Positions 1 to 9,000 of a stretch of 10,294 nt of DNA are shown here, one piece after another; position 1 is the stretch's first letter; every line of letters begins with the position of its first letter. The position numbers were made by a program, and so were the translations under genes. The notes below the pieces were generated by a model, which worked only from the letters and a program-made list of their open reading frames with translations, was not told the DNA's origin and did no database searches. Source of the DNA: Ignavibacteriaceae bacterium (GTDB lineage: Bacteria; Bacteroidota; Ignavibacteria; Ignavibacteriales; Ignavibacteriaceae); the NCBI GenBank assembly GCA_019912505.1, contig JAIOIM010000042.1, forward strand, positions 1-10,294. The letters are read 5' to 3'.

Positions 1-577
1 CCCAATCGTATCGTTTGTAAACATCTAATTTTTTGAATAATAACGCACAAATAAAACCGACAAACGCGCCGGCAAGATGAGACTCCCACGAGACTTTTGC
101 GTCCAACGGCAAAACACCCCACACAAGACTTCCGTATAAAAAAGTAACAACAAGCGAAAGAGCTATTGAGCGTGCGTCTCTTCTTATAATTCCGCTGAAA
201 AACATAAACGTAACAAGTCCGTAAATCAATCCGCTTGCGCCAATGTGGTAGGCGTCTCTTCCAAAAATCCAGACAATCATGCTCGGTGCAAAATATATTA
301 TCAGGGCAGTTTTGATTGATGCTTCTTTGTAAAAATAAAACAACCCTGTGCCGAGAAAAATTAGCGGAAGTGAATTGGAAATTAGATGATTAAAATCAGC
401 ATGAAGAAGGGGCGTTGTAATTATACCAATAAGCCCTTTTGCTTGCCGCGGTAAAAGTCCATACCCAGCTAAACTGAGATTAAACATAGTTTCAACAAGT
501 TTTATTATCCATAAAAATAAAACAAACGTTGCAGGATAATAAAGGCTTGTTAAGAATTTTTGTCTATCTTCATTCAT
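1..577 (-). CDS. Rhomboid family intramembrane serine protease (3' end outside window)
   Basis: The visible 192 residues are the N-terminal and catalytic part of a rhomboid protease, which cleaves transmembrane substrates inside the membrane. Seen directly: several hydrophobic helices; an early-helix segment LLHADFNHLISNS (about residues 57-69) carrying the conserved His and Asn of the HxxxxHLxxN type; the catalytic serine in GASG (Ser115); and the catalytic histidine in SWESHLAG (His167). Ser and His are in the usual order and helix spacing, so the enzyme is probably active. GIIRRD after the serine helix resembles Bacteroidota-type rhomboids. The ATG at 577-575 lies inside the last codons of the upstream phosphatase gene and overlaps it by 8 bases. 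There is no strong Shine-Dalgarno, so translational coupling is likely. No stop is reached at position 1; perhaps only the last residues are missing. The substrate cannot be inferred. Confidence 0.93.
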   Translation of the reverse strand, partial: MNEDRQKFLTSLYYPATFVLFLWIIKLVETMFNLSLAGYGLLPRQAKGLIGIITTPLLHADFNHLISNSLPLIFLGTGLFYFYKEASIKTALIIYFAPSMIVWIFGRDAYHIGASGLIYGLVTFMFFSGIIRRDARSIALSLVVTFLYGSLVWGVLPLDAKVSWESHLAGAFVGFICALLFKKLDVYKRYDW

Positions 578-1268
578 TAACTAACCCAATAATTTTTTTG
601 CGCTGCAAGAAAAATACAATAAGCCAGCAAAAAGATGCCCACGCAACGCCAAGCGACCAGCCGCCAATTACGTCTATAGGGTAATGTACCCCAAGGTACA
701 CCCTGCTGTAACCGATAAGAAAAGTTAAAAAAGACGCGGCTGCAATAAAATAAACTTGTACTGCTCGTTCTTTATAAATAATCGAAAGCAGTGCAGCGAG
801 GGAAAGATAAATTGCGGCGGATAGCGTCGAGTGTCCACTCGGAAAGCTAAGTGAATCAGCATTGATTAAAGAAATAATTACAGAAGGACGATGCCGCTGA
901 AAAAAAGACTTTAAAAAAACCGTAAGAACTCCGCCGCCAACCGAAGCAGAAAAAATAAGCAGTGCGGCACTCTTTCTATTAACAATAATAAAATAAATTA
1001 TAACAAAAACTACGAGCAAAAAAATAATTGTTCCGCTGCCAAGCGTTGTAATATCGCTCATAAATATTCTTAACCATAAATGACCGGTTTCGCTGCCGCT
1101 CAAAGAATTTAAAACGGACGTATCTAAGTTCCTTACCTGTGGATATTGAATTGCGATTGCTGCGGCAATAAAAACAAATATACCGGTTAAGAAAAAAACA
1201 AAAGCGGTTAATGTGCGCCTATCGGCAAGAATAGATTTTTTCGAATTATTATTATTTTGTTTACTCAT
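570..1268 (-). CDS. PAP2-family membrane phosphatase (phosphatidic acid / undecaprenyl-PP phosphatase-like)
   Basis: A 232-residue integral membrane phosphatase of the PAP2 superfamily, whose members remove phosphate from lipid phosphates such as undecaprenyl pyrophosphate, phosphatidylglycerophosphate or phosphatidic acid on the outer side of the membrane. All three signature blocks are present: K-x6-RP in KSFFQRHRP (120-128), PSGH (143-146), and SR-x5-H-x3-D in SRVYLGVHYPID (188-199). The two histidines (146, 195) and Asp199 complete the active site. About six hydrophobic segments surround them. The frame stays open up to 1382, but the extra 38 N-terminal residues look like translated AT-rich leader. 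The start at 1268 (MSKQNNNN) gives a normal family length and sits about 22 bases after a possible transcription start. The gene overlaps the rhomboid gene downstream and probably shares its transcript. The exact substrate is not resolved. Confidence 0.93.
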   Translation of the reverse strand: MSKQNNNNSKKSILADRRTLTAFVFFLTGIFVFIAAAIAIQYPQVRNLDTSVLNSLSGSETGHLWLRIFMSDITTLGSGTIIFLLVVFVIIYFIIVNRKSAALLIFSASVGGGVLTVFLKSFFQRHRPSVIISLINADSLSFPSGHSTLSAAIYLSLAALLSIIYKERAVQVYFIAAASFLTFLIGYSRVYLGVHYPIDVIGGWSLGVAWASFCWLIVFFLQRKKIIGLVNE

Positions 1269-1629
1269 TTTCAAAATAGGTTTTGTAATCCTACACAATA
1301 TAAAGGGATAAAATTTGAAGCGCAAAAAGATATGTTTTGTAAAGTTATTGTTCGGTTGAATGAAGTTTAAGCTAAACATCATACTCCAACAATTCCGGGT
1401 TAAACTCCGTAGCCGCTTTTTCCAGTTCGATTTGAAATATTAAATATAACTTTTGCTTAACTATAACACAGCAGGTTTAGTATACTAATTTTCTCAGCAT
1501 TGAATTGAAACCTTCTTGGATTATAAATCTTTCAAAGTTGTTATATTCTTTTGGCTAAGTCATAAAAAAAGTAAATTTATTGTGTGAGTAAATTCAAAAA
1601 TTCAAATATTTAAAACTTTAAGGCTGAAA
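1269..1629. other. Divergent spacer between the phosphatase and beta-lactamase genes
   Basis: 361 bases between two divergent starts. It holds the candidate minus-strand promoter at 1297-1325 and, at the right edge, a TTAAGG-like ribosome binding site (around 1618-1623) six bases before the beta-lactamase ATG. I found no convincing -35/-10 pair for the beta-lactamase. A more GC-rich patch at about 1372-1435 could be read on the minus strand as the tail of an old gene; see findings. No tRNA, small-RNA signature or long repeat was seen. Confidence 0.6.
1297..1325 (-). promoter_or_regulatory. Candidate promoter for the phosphatase-rhomboid pair
   Basis: On the minus strand a TATATT hexamer (1302-1297) lies 17 bases after a weak -35 match, TTGCGC (1325-1320). 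Transcription would begin near 1290, about 22 bases before the ATG at 1268. This agrees with the shorter start chosen for the phosphatase. The -35 matches the consensus only in TTG, so this is a suggestion based on spacing. Confidence 0.3.
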
Positions 1630-2532
1630 ATGAAATCTAACATTGGAAATTGTATTGCAATTGTTTTGGTAATCTTTTTTTATTCGGAAGTATCATTTGC
1701 CCAGAACGAGCTGCTCAGAACAGAAATAGCCGGGATTATTGCCGAAGCAAACGGGCAGGTAGGTGTGGCAATTGAAGGATTAGAGAACGGGGACACGCTT
1801 ACATTTAATAATAATTATCATTACCCAATGCAAAGTGTTTTTAAATTCCCGTTAGCGTTGGCTGTACTTAGCGAAGTTGACAAAGGCAGCTTTTCTCTCG
1901 ATCAAAAAATCTATATTAATAAAACCGACCTGCTGCCGAACACCTGGAGTCCGTTAAGAGAAAAATATCCGAACGGCAATATTGATCTCCCCCTAAGTGA
2001 GTTACTAAATTATACCGTTGCAGTTAGCGACAATAATGGATGCGACATACTTTTACGGCTTATTGGGGGACCGGCAAAAGTTAATCAGTTTGTTCATAAC
2101 CTTGGTATAACCGATATGCAAATTGTGTTAACTGAGGAAGAGATGCATAAGGAGTGGCAGGCTCAATACAAAAACTGGTCTACCCCCGCTGCCATGGCGC
2201 AATTGTTAACTAAGTTTTTCCGTAACAGTTTTCTTTCTGAAACAAGTCGGGATTTTCTTTGGAATATTATGGCATCTGCAAACACAGGTTTGAAAAGAAT
2301 AAAAGGTAATTTGCCCGAAGGAACAATTGTGGCTCATAAGACGGGCTCATCCGGCACTAATGATGATGGTATTGCAGCCGCAACGAATGATGTTGGTATT
2401 GTTATGCTTCCCAATGGTAAGGGTTTTGCAATAGTGGTTTTTGTTTCAGATTCGCCTGATGATGAAATTACAAGAGATAAGATTATAGCCGACATAACTA
2501 AAGCAGTTTGGGATGCTTACTTAAGCCATTAG
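1630..2532 (+). CDS. bla: Secreted class A (subclass A2, PER/CfxA-like) serine beta-lactamase
   Basis: A 300-residue periplasmic enzyme that hydrolyses beta-lactam antibiotics through a serine acyl-enzyme. Residues 1-24 are a signal peptide with a hydrophobic core and a type I cleavage site VSFA|Q; there is no lipobox cysteine. Seen directly: the active-site SxxK box SVFK (Ser69, Lys72), the SDN loop (133-135) and the KTG box (237-239) followed by SSG. The omega loop reads LTEEEMH (167-173). Aligned by eye with PER-type enzymes, Glu169 falls at Ambler 166 (deacylating glutamate) and His173 at position 170, where classical TEM enzymes have Asn. With PNGKGFAIVVFVSDS near the end, this places it in subclass A2 (PER, VEB, CfxA, CepA), which is centred on Bacteroidota. 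The start has AAGG six bases upstream. It stands alone, with no regulator beside it and no mobile element, so it looks like an intrinsic gene. Substrate range cannot be read from sequence. Confidence 0.95.
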   Translation: MKSNIGNCIAIVLVIFFYSEVSFAQNELLRTEIAGIIAEANGQVGVAIEGLENGDTLTFNNNYHYPMQSVFKFPLALAVLSEVDKGSFSLDQKIYINKTDLLPNTWSPLREKYPNGNIDLPLSELLNYTVAVSDNNGCDILLRLIGGPAKVNQFVHNLGITDMQIVLTEEEMHKEWQAQYKNWSTPAAMAQLLTKFFRNSFLSETSRDFLWNIMASANTGLKRIKGNLPEGTIVAHKTGSSGTNDDGIAAATNDVGIVMLPNGKGFAIVVFVSDSPDDEITRDKIIADITKAVWDAYLSH

Positions 2533-2601
2533 AAGAAAATATTCATGTTGTGTATTTAAATAATTTCTTGCGCCATCAACCGGTTATGGGAGATGATTAA
2601 A

Positions 2602-2619
2602 TTAAACAAAATTGTTTAA
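2602..2619. repeat. 18-base perfect inverted repeat
   Basis: TTAAACAA, two bases, then TTGTTTAA: eight-base arms matching exactly. It lies 70 bases after the beta-lactamase stop and about 90 bases before the -35 of the next promoter. It could be a repressor or activator site, or a weak AT-only terminator stem. There is no U-tract after it, so the terminator reading is poor. By chance, AT-rich DNA produces such sites fairly often. Confidence 0.35.
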
Positions 2620-2708
2620 CTAATTTCCACGTATGCTGGTGGTGTAATTGAACTTGTTTTTATTGACTTTATCTTTTAGCCGGGGTACCAGGCAGCAAAA
2701 GATTTTTG

Positions 2709-2737
2709 TTGACACTAAAAAAAAACTAACCTATATT
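2709..2737 (+). promoter_or_regulatory. Near-consensus sigma-70-type promoter for the giant surface-protein gene
   Basis: A perfect -35 TTGACA (2709-2714), a 17-base spacer containing an A-run, and a -10 TATATT (2732-2737). Spacing is ideal and only one -10 base differs from consensus. The predicted start is near 2744, giving a leader of about 250 bases before the ATG at 2997. No other good candidate lies closer to the gene. Classical Bacteroidetes often use a different TAnnTTTG promoter, so housekeeping-sigma preference in this lineage matters for this call. Confidence 0.55.
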
Positions 2738-2850
2738 GCCAGCCTCAAAATAGAGCGGGAATTTATGTTCTCAAAATTTTTGTATCCTAAAATAGTCCTC
2801 GTTGGTATTCTAAAAAACTTTACCGACATCTACTTCTTACTTTCCATATG

Positions 2851-2870
2851 GAATGACAGCTAAGTCATTC
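2851..2870 (+). promoter_or_regulatory. Leader hairpin 1
   Basis: GAATGAC and GTCATTC form a perfect 7-base-pair stem around the loop AGCTAA. The bases after it are only weakly T-rich (ATTTCTT), so termination is possible but not well supported. It sits in the middle of the predicted leader transcript. Confidence 0.35.
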
Positions 2871-2901
2871 ATTTCTTAAAAATCAAACAATTTATCCTAA
2901 T

Positions 2902-2920
2902 CGGCATACTGCTATAGCCG
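2902..2920 (+). promoter_or_regulatory. Leader hairpin 2
   Basis: CGGC pairs with GCCG and ATA with TAT, with one bulged A at 2916 and the loop CTGC. A run of six T follows at 2933-2938, about a dozen bases after the stem, which is too far for a standard intrinsic terminator. Confidence 0.25.
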
Positions 2921-2939
2921 GACAATTTACAATTTTTTC

Positions 2940-2956
2940 CCTATCCACAAGATAGG
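2940..2956 (+). promoter_or_regulatory. Leader hairpin 3
   Basis: CCTATC and GATAGG form a 6-base-pair stem with loop CACAA. It ends 40 bases before the start codon and 30 before the ribosome binding site, so it does not hide the site. Confidence 0.25.
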
Positions 2957-2986
2957 TCTTCTTTAAACTATTTTTCACAACTAAAT

Positions 2987-2993
2987 GGAGAGG
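2987..2993 (+). promoter_or_regulatory. Ribosome binding site deciding the start at 2997
   Basis: GGAGAGG, with its GGAG core six bases before the ATG at 2997. An in-frame ATG also occurs at 2985, but it overlaps this site and has no ribosome binding site of its own. A TAA at 2982-2984 closes the frame just above. The 2997 start gives a clean signal peptide beginning MRKL. Confidence 0.7.
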
Positions 2994-2996
2994 TCC

Positions 2997-3059
2997 ATGA
3001 GAAAGCTATACTCTATAGTTATCTTGTTAATTGCGTTCTTTGTACAAACTAACTACGCA
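2997..3059 (+). other. Signal peptide of the giant protein
   Basis: Residues 1-21: a positive start (MRK), a hydrophobic core (IVILLIAFFV) and an A-x-A-like end NYA before Gln22. There is no lipobox cysteine, so Sec export with signal peptidase I is expected, as T9SS cargo requires. Confidence 0.9.
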
Positions 3060-6000
3060 CAGTTAACAGGTACTAAAACCATCCCGGGCGATTACGCGAC
3101 AATTCAAGCCGCAGTAACAACCTTAAATACATCCGGTGTCGGCGCCGGCGGCGTTACATTTAACGTAGCGGCTGCATATATGGAACCGATCGGCGCACCG
3201 ATTCTGCTTACTGCAACCGGAACTTCTGCTAATCCGATTGTTTTCCAAAAAAGTGGAGCCGGTGCTAACCCCTCAATTTTGAGAACCGATGCAGGCACAC
3301 TTGCAACCACCACATTAGGCGGGCAGGGCGATGCTGTGGTTATCATAGAGGGTTCGGATTATGTAACATTTGACGGTTTCGATATCGGGACTAGTGACCA
3401 GGGTATTGAATACGGTTACTATCTCAGAAAAGCAGGCGGTACAGACGGCTGCAAAAATGTTACCATCAAAAATTCAGTAATTGTAATGACCAAGGGAACA
3501 AGTGCTTACGTTGCAGGAATTTATTCTTCCAACAACGATGCTGCTTCACTTGTTTCTTCTGCAACTGGTATTACAGTTACCTCTACAGACGGCAGAAATG
3601 AAAACAATACATTTACAGGCAATACTATCAATAATGTTTTTTCCGGTATTGTATTAAGGGGTTTTGGATCTGCAACTCCCTACGATTTTTTTGACCAAAA
3701 TGTTGTTGTAGGTTCCGTCGGCACGGGTAATACAATACAGAATTTTGCAGGCAACGCTGCGGGTTCTGCTTATGGTGTATATTTAATTTACCAAAACAAC
3801 GCAAATGTTAGCTATAATACCATCAACAATACAGCAAACGGCGGCAGTCCTGCTACCGGTACTTTTTATGGTATTTTCAGTTCAACAAGCGCAACAGGCA
3901 GTTTAACTGCATCGTACAATAATATTAACCTTACAAATTCAGGTCCTACATCCGCAACATACGGGATAAACAATAGTGCCACCGGAAACCTAAACATAAG
4001 CAATAATACCATTCAGTTATCAAATACCATTACAACCACCGGTGCTTTTGGTTTTATATATAACTCTTCGGCAGCAGCTTCTACAACGGTTTCTATAAAT
4101 GATAATACTTTTACCGGATCAACTATTCCAACTACCGGTTCAACATATTTAATTTATAATAACTCCTCGCAGCTTACTCCGGGTGTAACCACTGTTTATA
4201 ATAACACGGTCTCCGGAACAATGAATAGAACCGGGGCTTCCGGAACATTTTATTGTTATTATAATAACGGCTCCCCCACCGGCACCGAAAATGTTTATGA
4301 TAATACATTTTCGAATATTGCTCTTGCCGGCACGGCAGCATTTTACGGTATCCTCTCAACAACAGGATCATCGCATACACATAACATTTACAATAATACA
4401 GTTAATGACGTAACGGGCGGAACAGGTACAATGTACGGTATTCATCGTACGCTTGCTTCCGGGTCTATATATAACAACACAGTTTATAATTTTAGCGGCG
4501 GCGGAACAATACACGGCTTAAGCTGCGGCTCGGGTAGTGTATCAATTTATAAAAATTCAGTTTATAATCTTTCTTCATCGTCTACCGGAACAACTGCCGG
4601 AACTGTTAATGGTATATACATTAGCGGTACAACAAACACATATATTTTCAACAATATCATTTCAGATTTAACGGCACCTTCATCGGCAGGTATCGATGCA
4701 ATAAGGGGTATAAGCAGTACAGGTACTACTGCTTCTTCAAATCTTGGTTTGTATTACAACACAATATTTTTAAATGCCTCTTCGACCGGAGTTAATTTTG
4801 GTACAAGCGGTATTTTTGCAACTACAAGCGCAGTAGCAACCTCCGCGGCTTTAGATATGCGTAATAATATTGTTGTTAACAACTCTACTGCTGCAGGCAC
4901 AGGTGTAACTGCTGCATACAGAAGAAGTACTTCCGCGCTAACGAACTTTAGTTCGATTTCAAACAATAACGATTATTTTGCCGGCACTCCTTCGGCAACA
5001 AATCTTATCTTTTTTGATGGGACAAATTCCGATCAAACTATAGCAGATTACAAAACTCGTGTAACACCTGCCGATGGTTCTTCATTTACAGAGAATGCCC
5101 CGTTCATCAACTCTGCAATCGCACCTTACAATCTGCATATTAATCCAGCTGTTGCAACTCAATTGGAAAGCGGTGCCTCACCTGTTAGTGTACCGGTTGC
5201 AATTACTACAGATTTTGACGGCAATACAAGAAACGCAACATTGCCGGATGTAGGTGCTGATGAATTTACAGGTATAATGTTGGATCTAACGGCTCCAACT
5301 ATATCTTACTCTCCATTGTTGAATACAAGCTCTACTAACAGTAGAACCCTTGTAGTTACAGTTACGGATGCGAGTGGAGTACCTACCGCAGCCCCCGGCT
5401 GGCCCATGCTTTATTGGATCAAGACTGGCGGCTCATGGACTCCGCAGCAGCCTACCTCAGTAGCTGGCAGCGAATACACATATAATTTTGGTGCTGGTAC
5501 AGCTACTGGCGATGTGGTTTCTTATTACGTTGTAGCACAGGATGGAGCGACAACCCCTAATGTCGGCGCATCGCCATCGTTAGGTGCTGGAGGTTTTACA
5601 GCAAATCCCCCTGCGGCTTCTACACCGCCTACAACACCGAACAGCTATACAATTACCGCGGTTTCGCTTGCAGGTGATTATACTGTTGGATTAGCTCTTT
5701 TCAACCGCATTTCAGGAAAAAACGTAACTTTTGAAAAGTCTGTAACAAGAGTAGTGAAAGAGGTAACCATTCCTTTGCCAGGCGATGTAACGGCTGTTGA
5801 AAAAGGAAACGAAGTTGAGAACTCACAGACTGAGATATCAGACCAGAATAGTGGTGTAACTCAAATGGTAGAAGTTGAAGAGATTTCATGGATTCCGATG
5901 GAAAATGGATTGCCTTATACGGGTGATCTATTTGTAAAGAAATCGGAAAATCCATCGTTAAATTTCCCGATGGGAATTGAAGGTATTTATACAACTATAA

Positions 6001-9000
6001 CCGCAGCATTAGCAGATTTAAATCTTAGAGGCGTTAGCGGTGCTACAAACTTTTTACTTGTTGATGCGGCATATCCATCGGAAACATTTCCGTTATCAGT
6101 TAACATATCAAATGAGAACCTGCCGACAGCTACAAATACAGTAACTGTTAAATGCAGCTCTGGCGTAACGTCCTCTGTTACAGGTGCAGGTGCAAGCACT
6201 CCGTTGTTCATCATTCGTAATAGTTATGTTACTATTGATGGTTCAAATTCGGGCGGAACGGATAGAAGCTTAACAATTGAAAACACGAGTGCTACTTCTC
6301 CATCCGTATTGAGGATACTTTCATCCGGAACAACTCCGGTAATGAATGTAACTGTTAAAAACTGTAATCTTATTAACGGTGCTAATACCAGTTCTGCGCT
6401 TGTTATAACAGATGTAGCAGGAACAGCAGGGTATTTTAACAATATCACCATACAAAATAACAGTGTTCAAAAAGCATACATTGGTATTTATTGTTTTGCC
6501 GTAGTTGCGGCAGGAAACGGTAGCGGTTTATTATTAACCGGTAATGATCTTAATACATCTGGAGCTAATGCAATTCGCCTTGCTGGCTTGTATGTGCAGG
6601 GTGTAGACGGAGCAACAGTAACTAATAATAATGTTGGAAACTTTACAACGTCAGATGCTTCTAACATTACAGGCGTTTGGTTCGCCACAGGAACAATTAA
6701 TAGCACCATTACAAACAATACATTTGGCCCGATTGTTTCTACTACCGGGGCACCAAGAGGTATTGCGGTTTCCTCGGCGTTCGCAAATTCAAACATAACA
6801 ATTGCCGGAAATACGGTTACAGGATTAACCACCAGTTATTCAAGCGCACCGTATGGTATTTATGTTTTCTCTACAACAACCGGCGTAACGGTTAGTGAAA
6901 ACAAGGTTGGTAATATCCTTAACTCAAACACCGGCGGTTACGGTGCACGCGGCATTCACGTAAACACTGGGCTTGCAGCTAGTAACATCACTATCCAAAA
7001 CAACTTTGTTTGGGATGTTAAAGCCACAAGTGATGTTTCGGCAACTTATTGGGTTATAGGAATTGGTGTTGAAGGCGCAACAGGAGGTGTAAATGTCTTT
7101 AACAATAGTGTTAATTTATTCGGCAGCCTTTTTGGATATTCATCTGCAAGTATTTCTACTGCGTTTGGCGTTTTAACTTCAACTGCAAATACACTTGATG
7201 TGAGAAACAACATTTTTGTGAACTCATACGATAACACAAATAGTGCTACTGATAAAGCTTATTCAATTTATAGTAATGCGGCAAATACTGCATTCACTGA
7301 TATAAATCATAATAACTACTTCGTTTCCGGTGTGCCGGGAATACTTGGATATTTAGGAGCAAATGATTCAACACTTATCCAATGGCAGACAGCTACAGGA
7401 AAAGATTTACAATCATTAAATGAAACTGCTCCTTTTGTTGATTCTACTAATCTTCATATACCGGATGCAACTGTTACGCTATTGGAATCAGGCGCGCAGC
7501 CGATTGCAGGTGTAGTTTTAGACATTGACGGCGATACAAGAAACACGACACGACCTGATATAGGCGCAGATGAATTTGGTGGAATAAATCCAACCATGAC
7601 TATCGGCTGGGCTAACCTACAGTGGCCAGCAAGCGGTACAATTTTACAGGGCGGCGACTTCAATGTTTACGCTCAGATTTGGGTTGATGGTGTTACCCCT
7701 GGTCCGGGAGCCGGTCCAGGAATAACTGCTTACATTGGTTACAGTACAACCAACAGTAATCCGAATACGTGGACGAACTGGATGCCTGCAACTTATAATA
7801 GTGAGAACGGAAATAATGATGAGTTTATGGCAAACATAGGAACCACATTAGTTCCCGGTACATATTATTATGCAAGTAAATTCCAAAGAAACAATGGGCC
7901 TGAATACTACGGCGGATATAATGTCGGCGGCGGCGGAGCCTGGGACGGAACAACAAATGTTTCCGGTACCCTAACAGTAAACTCTCCAACACTTGCAGGC
8001 GATTATTACATCCCGCAGGGTGCAAATCCACAAGGATTTACTTCTCTTGCTGATGCTATAACCGACCTTAATAGTTATGGTGTTTCAGCTCCTGTTCGCT
8101 TTTTAATTGATGGCGATCTTGACGAAGTTGGAGCAAATCTTGTTATTACAAGAAATGACTTAACTTCTACAAATAACTTGGTTATAAAACCTGCTGCTGC
8201 AAAAACTCCAGCCATTACAATAACCGGCTGCGTATCAACTGCGGGCGCAAGTCAGTACTCCGGTATGGCTATTAGCGGTGCAAGTTTTATAACAATAGAC
8301 GGTTCCAATTTAGCTTCCGGTTCAACACGTGATTTAACAATCAACATGAACGATAGTCTTAACGGAAGAGTTGGAATAACTTTATACGGAAACACCGATA
8401 ACATACTCTTCAAAAATTTCAACTTAAAGTTCAACAAAATAAACCTTACCAGTACTTCCACACGCGGTATTTATGGTAATGGACAGGCGAGCGGTGTTGT
8501 CGACAGCCTTGTAATTGAAAATTGCAAAATTGGCGATATGACTTATGCGCCTGCTTATGCTATCAGCATTACCGGTTCAAGCGGTTCATCTCTTTATGCT
8601 TCTAAAACATACGTACAGAATAATGAACTTTACGGAATAATGCGCCCGGTATACTTCTACTTCGGCGGCGCAGCGGGAACAGTTTCTGAAATAAGCGGAA
8701 ACGAAATAAAAGCTCCATACGCGCCTCCGTCTGGCAACGTGGTTTGGGGTATGTTATTTAATAATTACAACGGTACATTTAACATTTACGGAAATAAACT
8801 TCAAACTCTTATTTCCGCATCTTCGGCAACTAACGGTGTCTATGGAATAGGAACACTATCAGCTCAACCTGCTGTAGTGATGAATATATACAATAACTTC
8901 CTTGGCGGAAATATACAGCACACAGGTACCGGTGTTCCGGCAAGTGTTGATGTAATTTCTTTCCAGGATAATATTCCTCAGGCAAATGTTAGTTTCAATA

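Larger units (their letters stand above)
2533..2996. other. Intergenic region and leader of the giant surface-protein gene
   Basis: 464 bases without a convincing gene. In order it holds an 18-base palindrome (2602-2619), a near-consensus promoter (2709-2737), three short hairpins (2851-2870, 2902-2920, 2940-2956) and a good ribosome binding site (2987-2993). No strong intrinsic terminator follows the beta-lactamase: no GC-rich hairpin with an immediate T-run is present. A 71-codon frame at 2648-2863 starts with TTG, spans the promoter and looks non-coding. Confidence 0.6.

Noticed and set aside
1269..1382. Upstream start at 1382 for the PAP2 phosphatase
   Set aside because: The extra 38 residues have random AT-rich composition and would lie before the likely promoter at 1297-1325; the start at 1268 gives normal family length.
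2602..2619. Palindrome as intrinsic terminator of the beta-lactamase
   Set aside because: The stem is only AT-rich with a tight loop, and no T-tract follows.
2648..2863. 71-codon plus-strand frame between the beta-lactamase and the giant gene
   Set aside because: It needs a TTG start, runs across the promoter at 2709-2737, and its product shows no domain or convincing signal peptide.
3810..4661. Repeated AATAAT-rich DNA as a CRISPR or mobile repeat
   Set aside because: The repetition follows codons of the beta-helix rungs, is imperfect and variable in spacing, and lies inside an intact coding frame.
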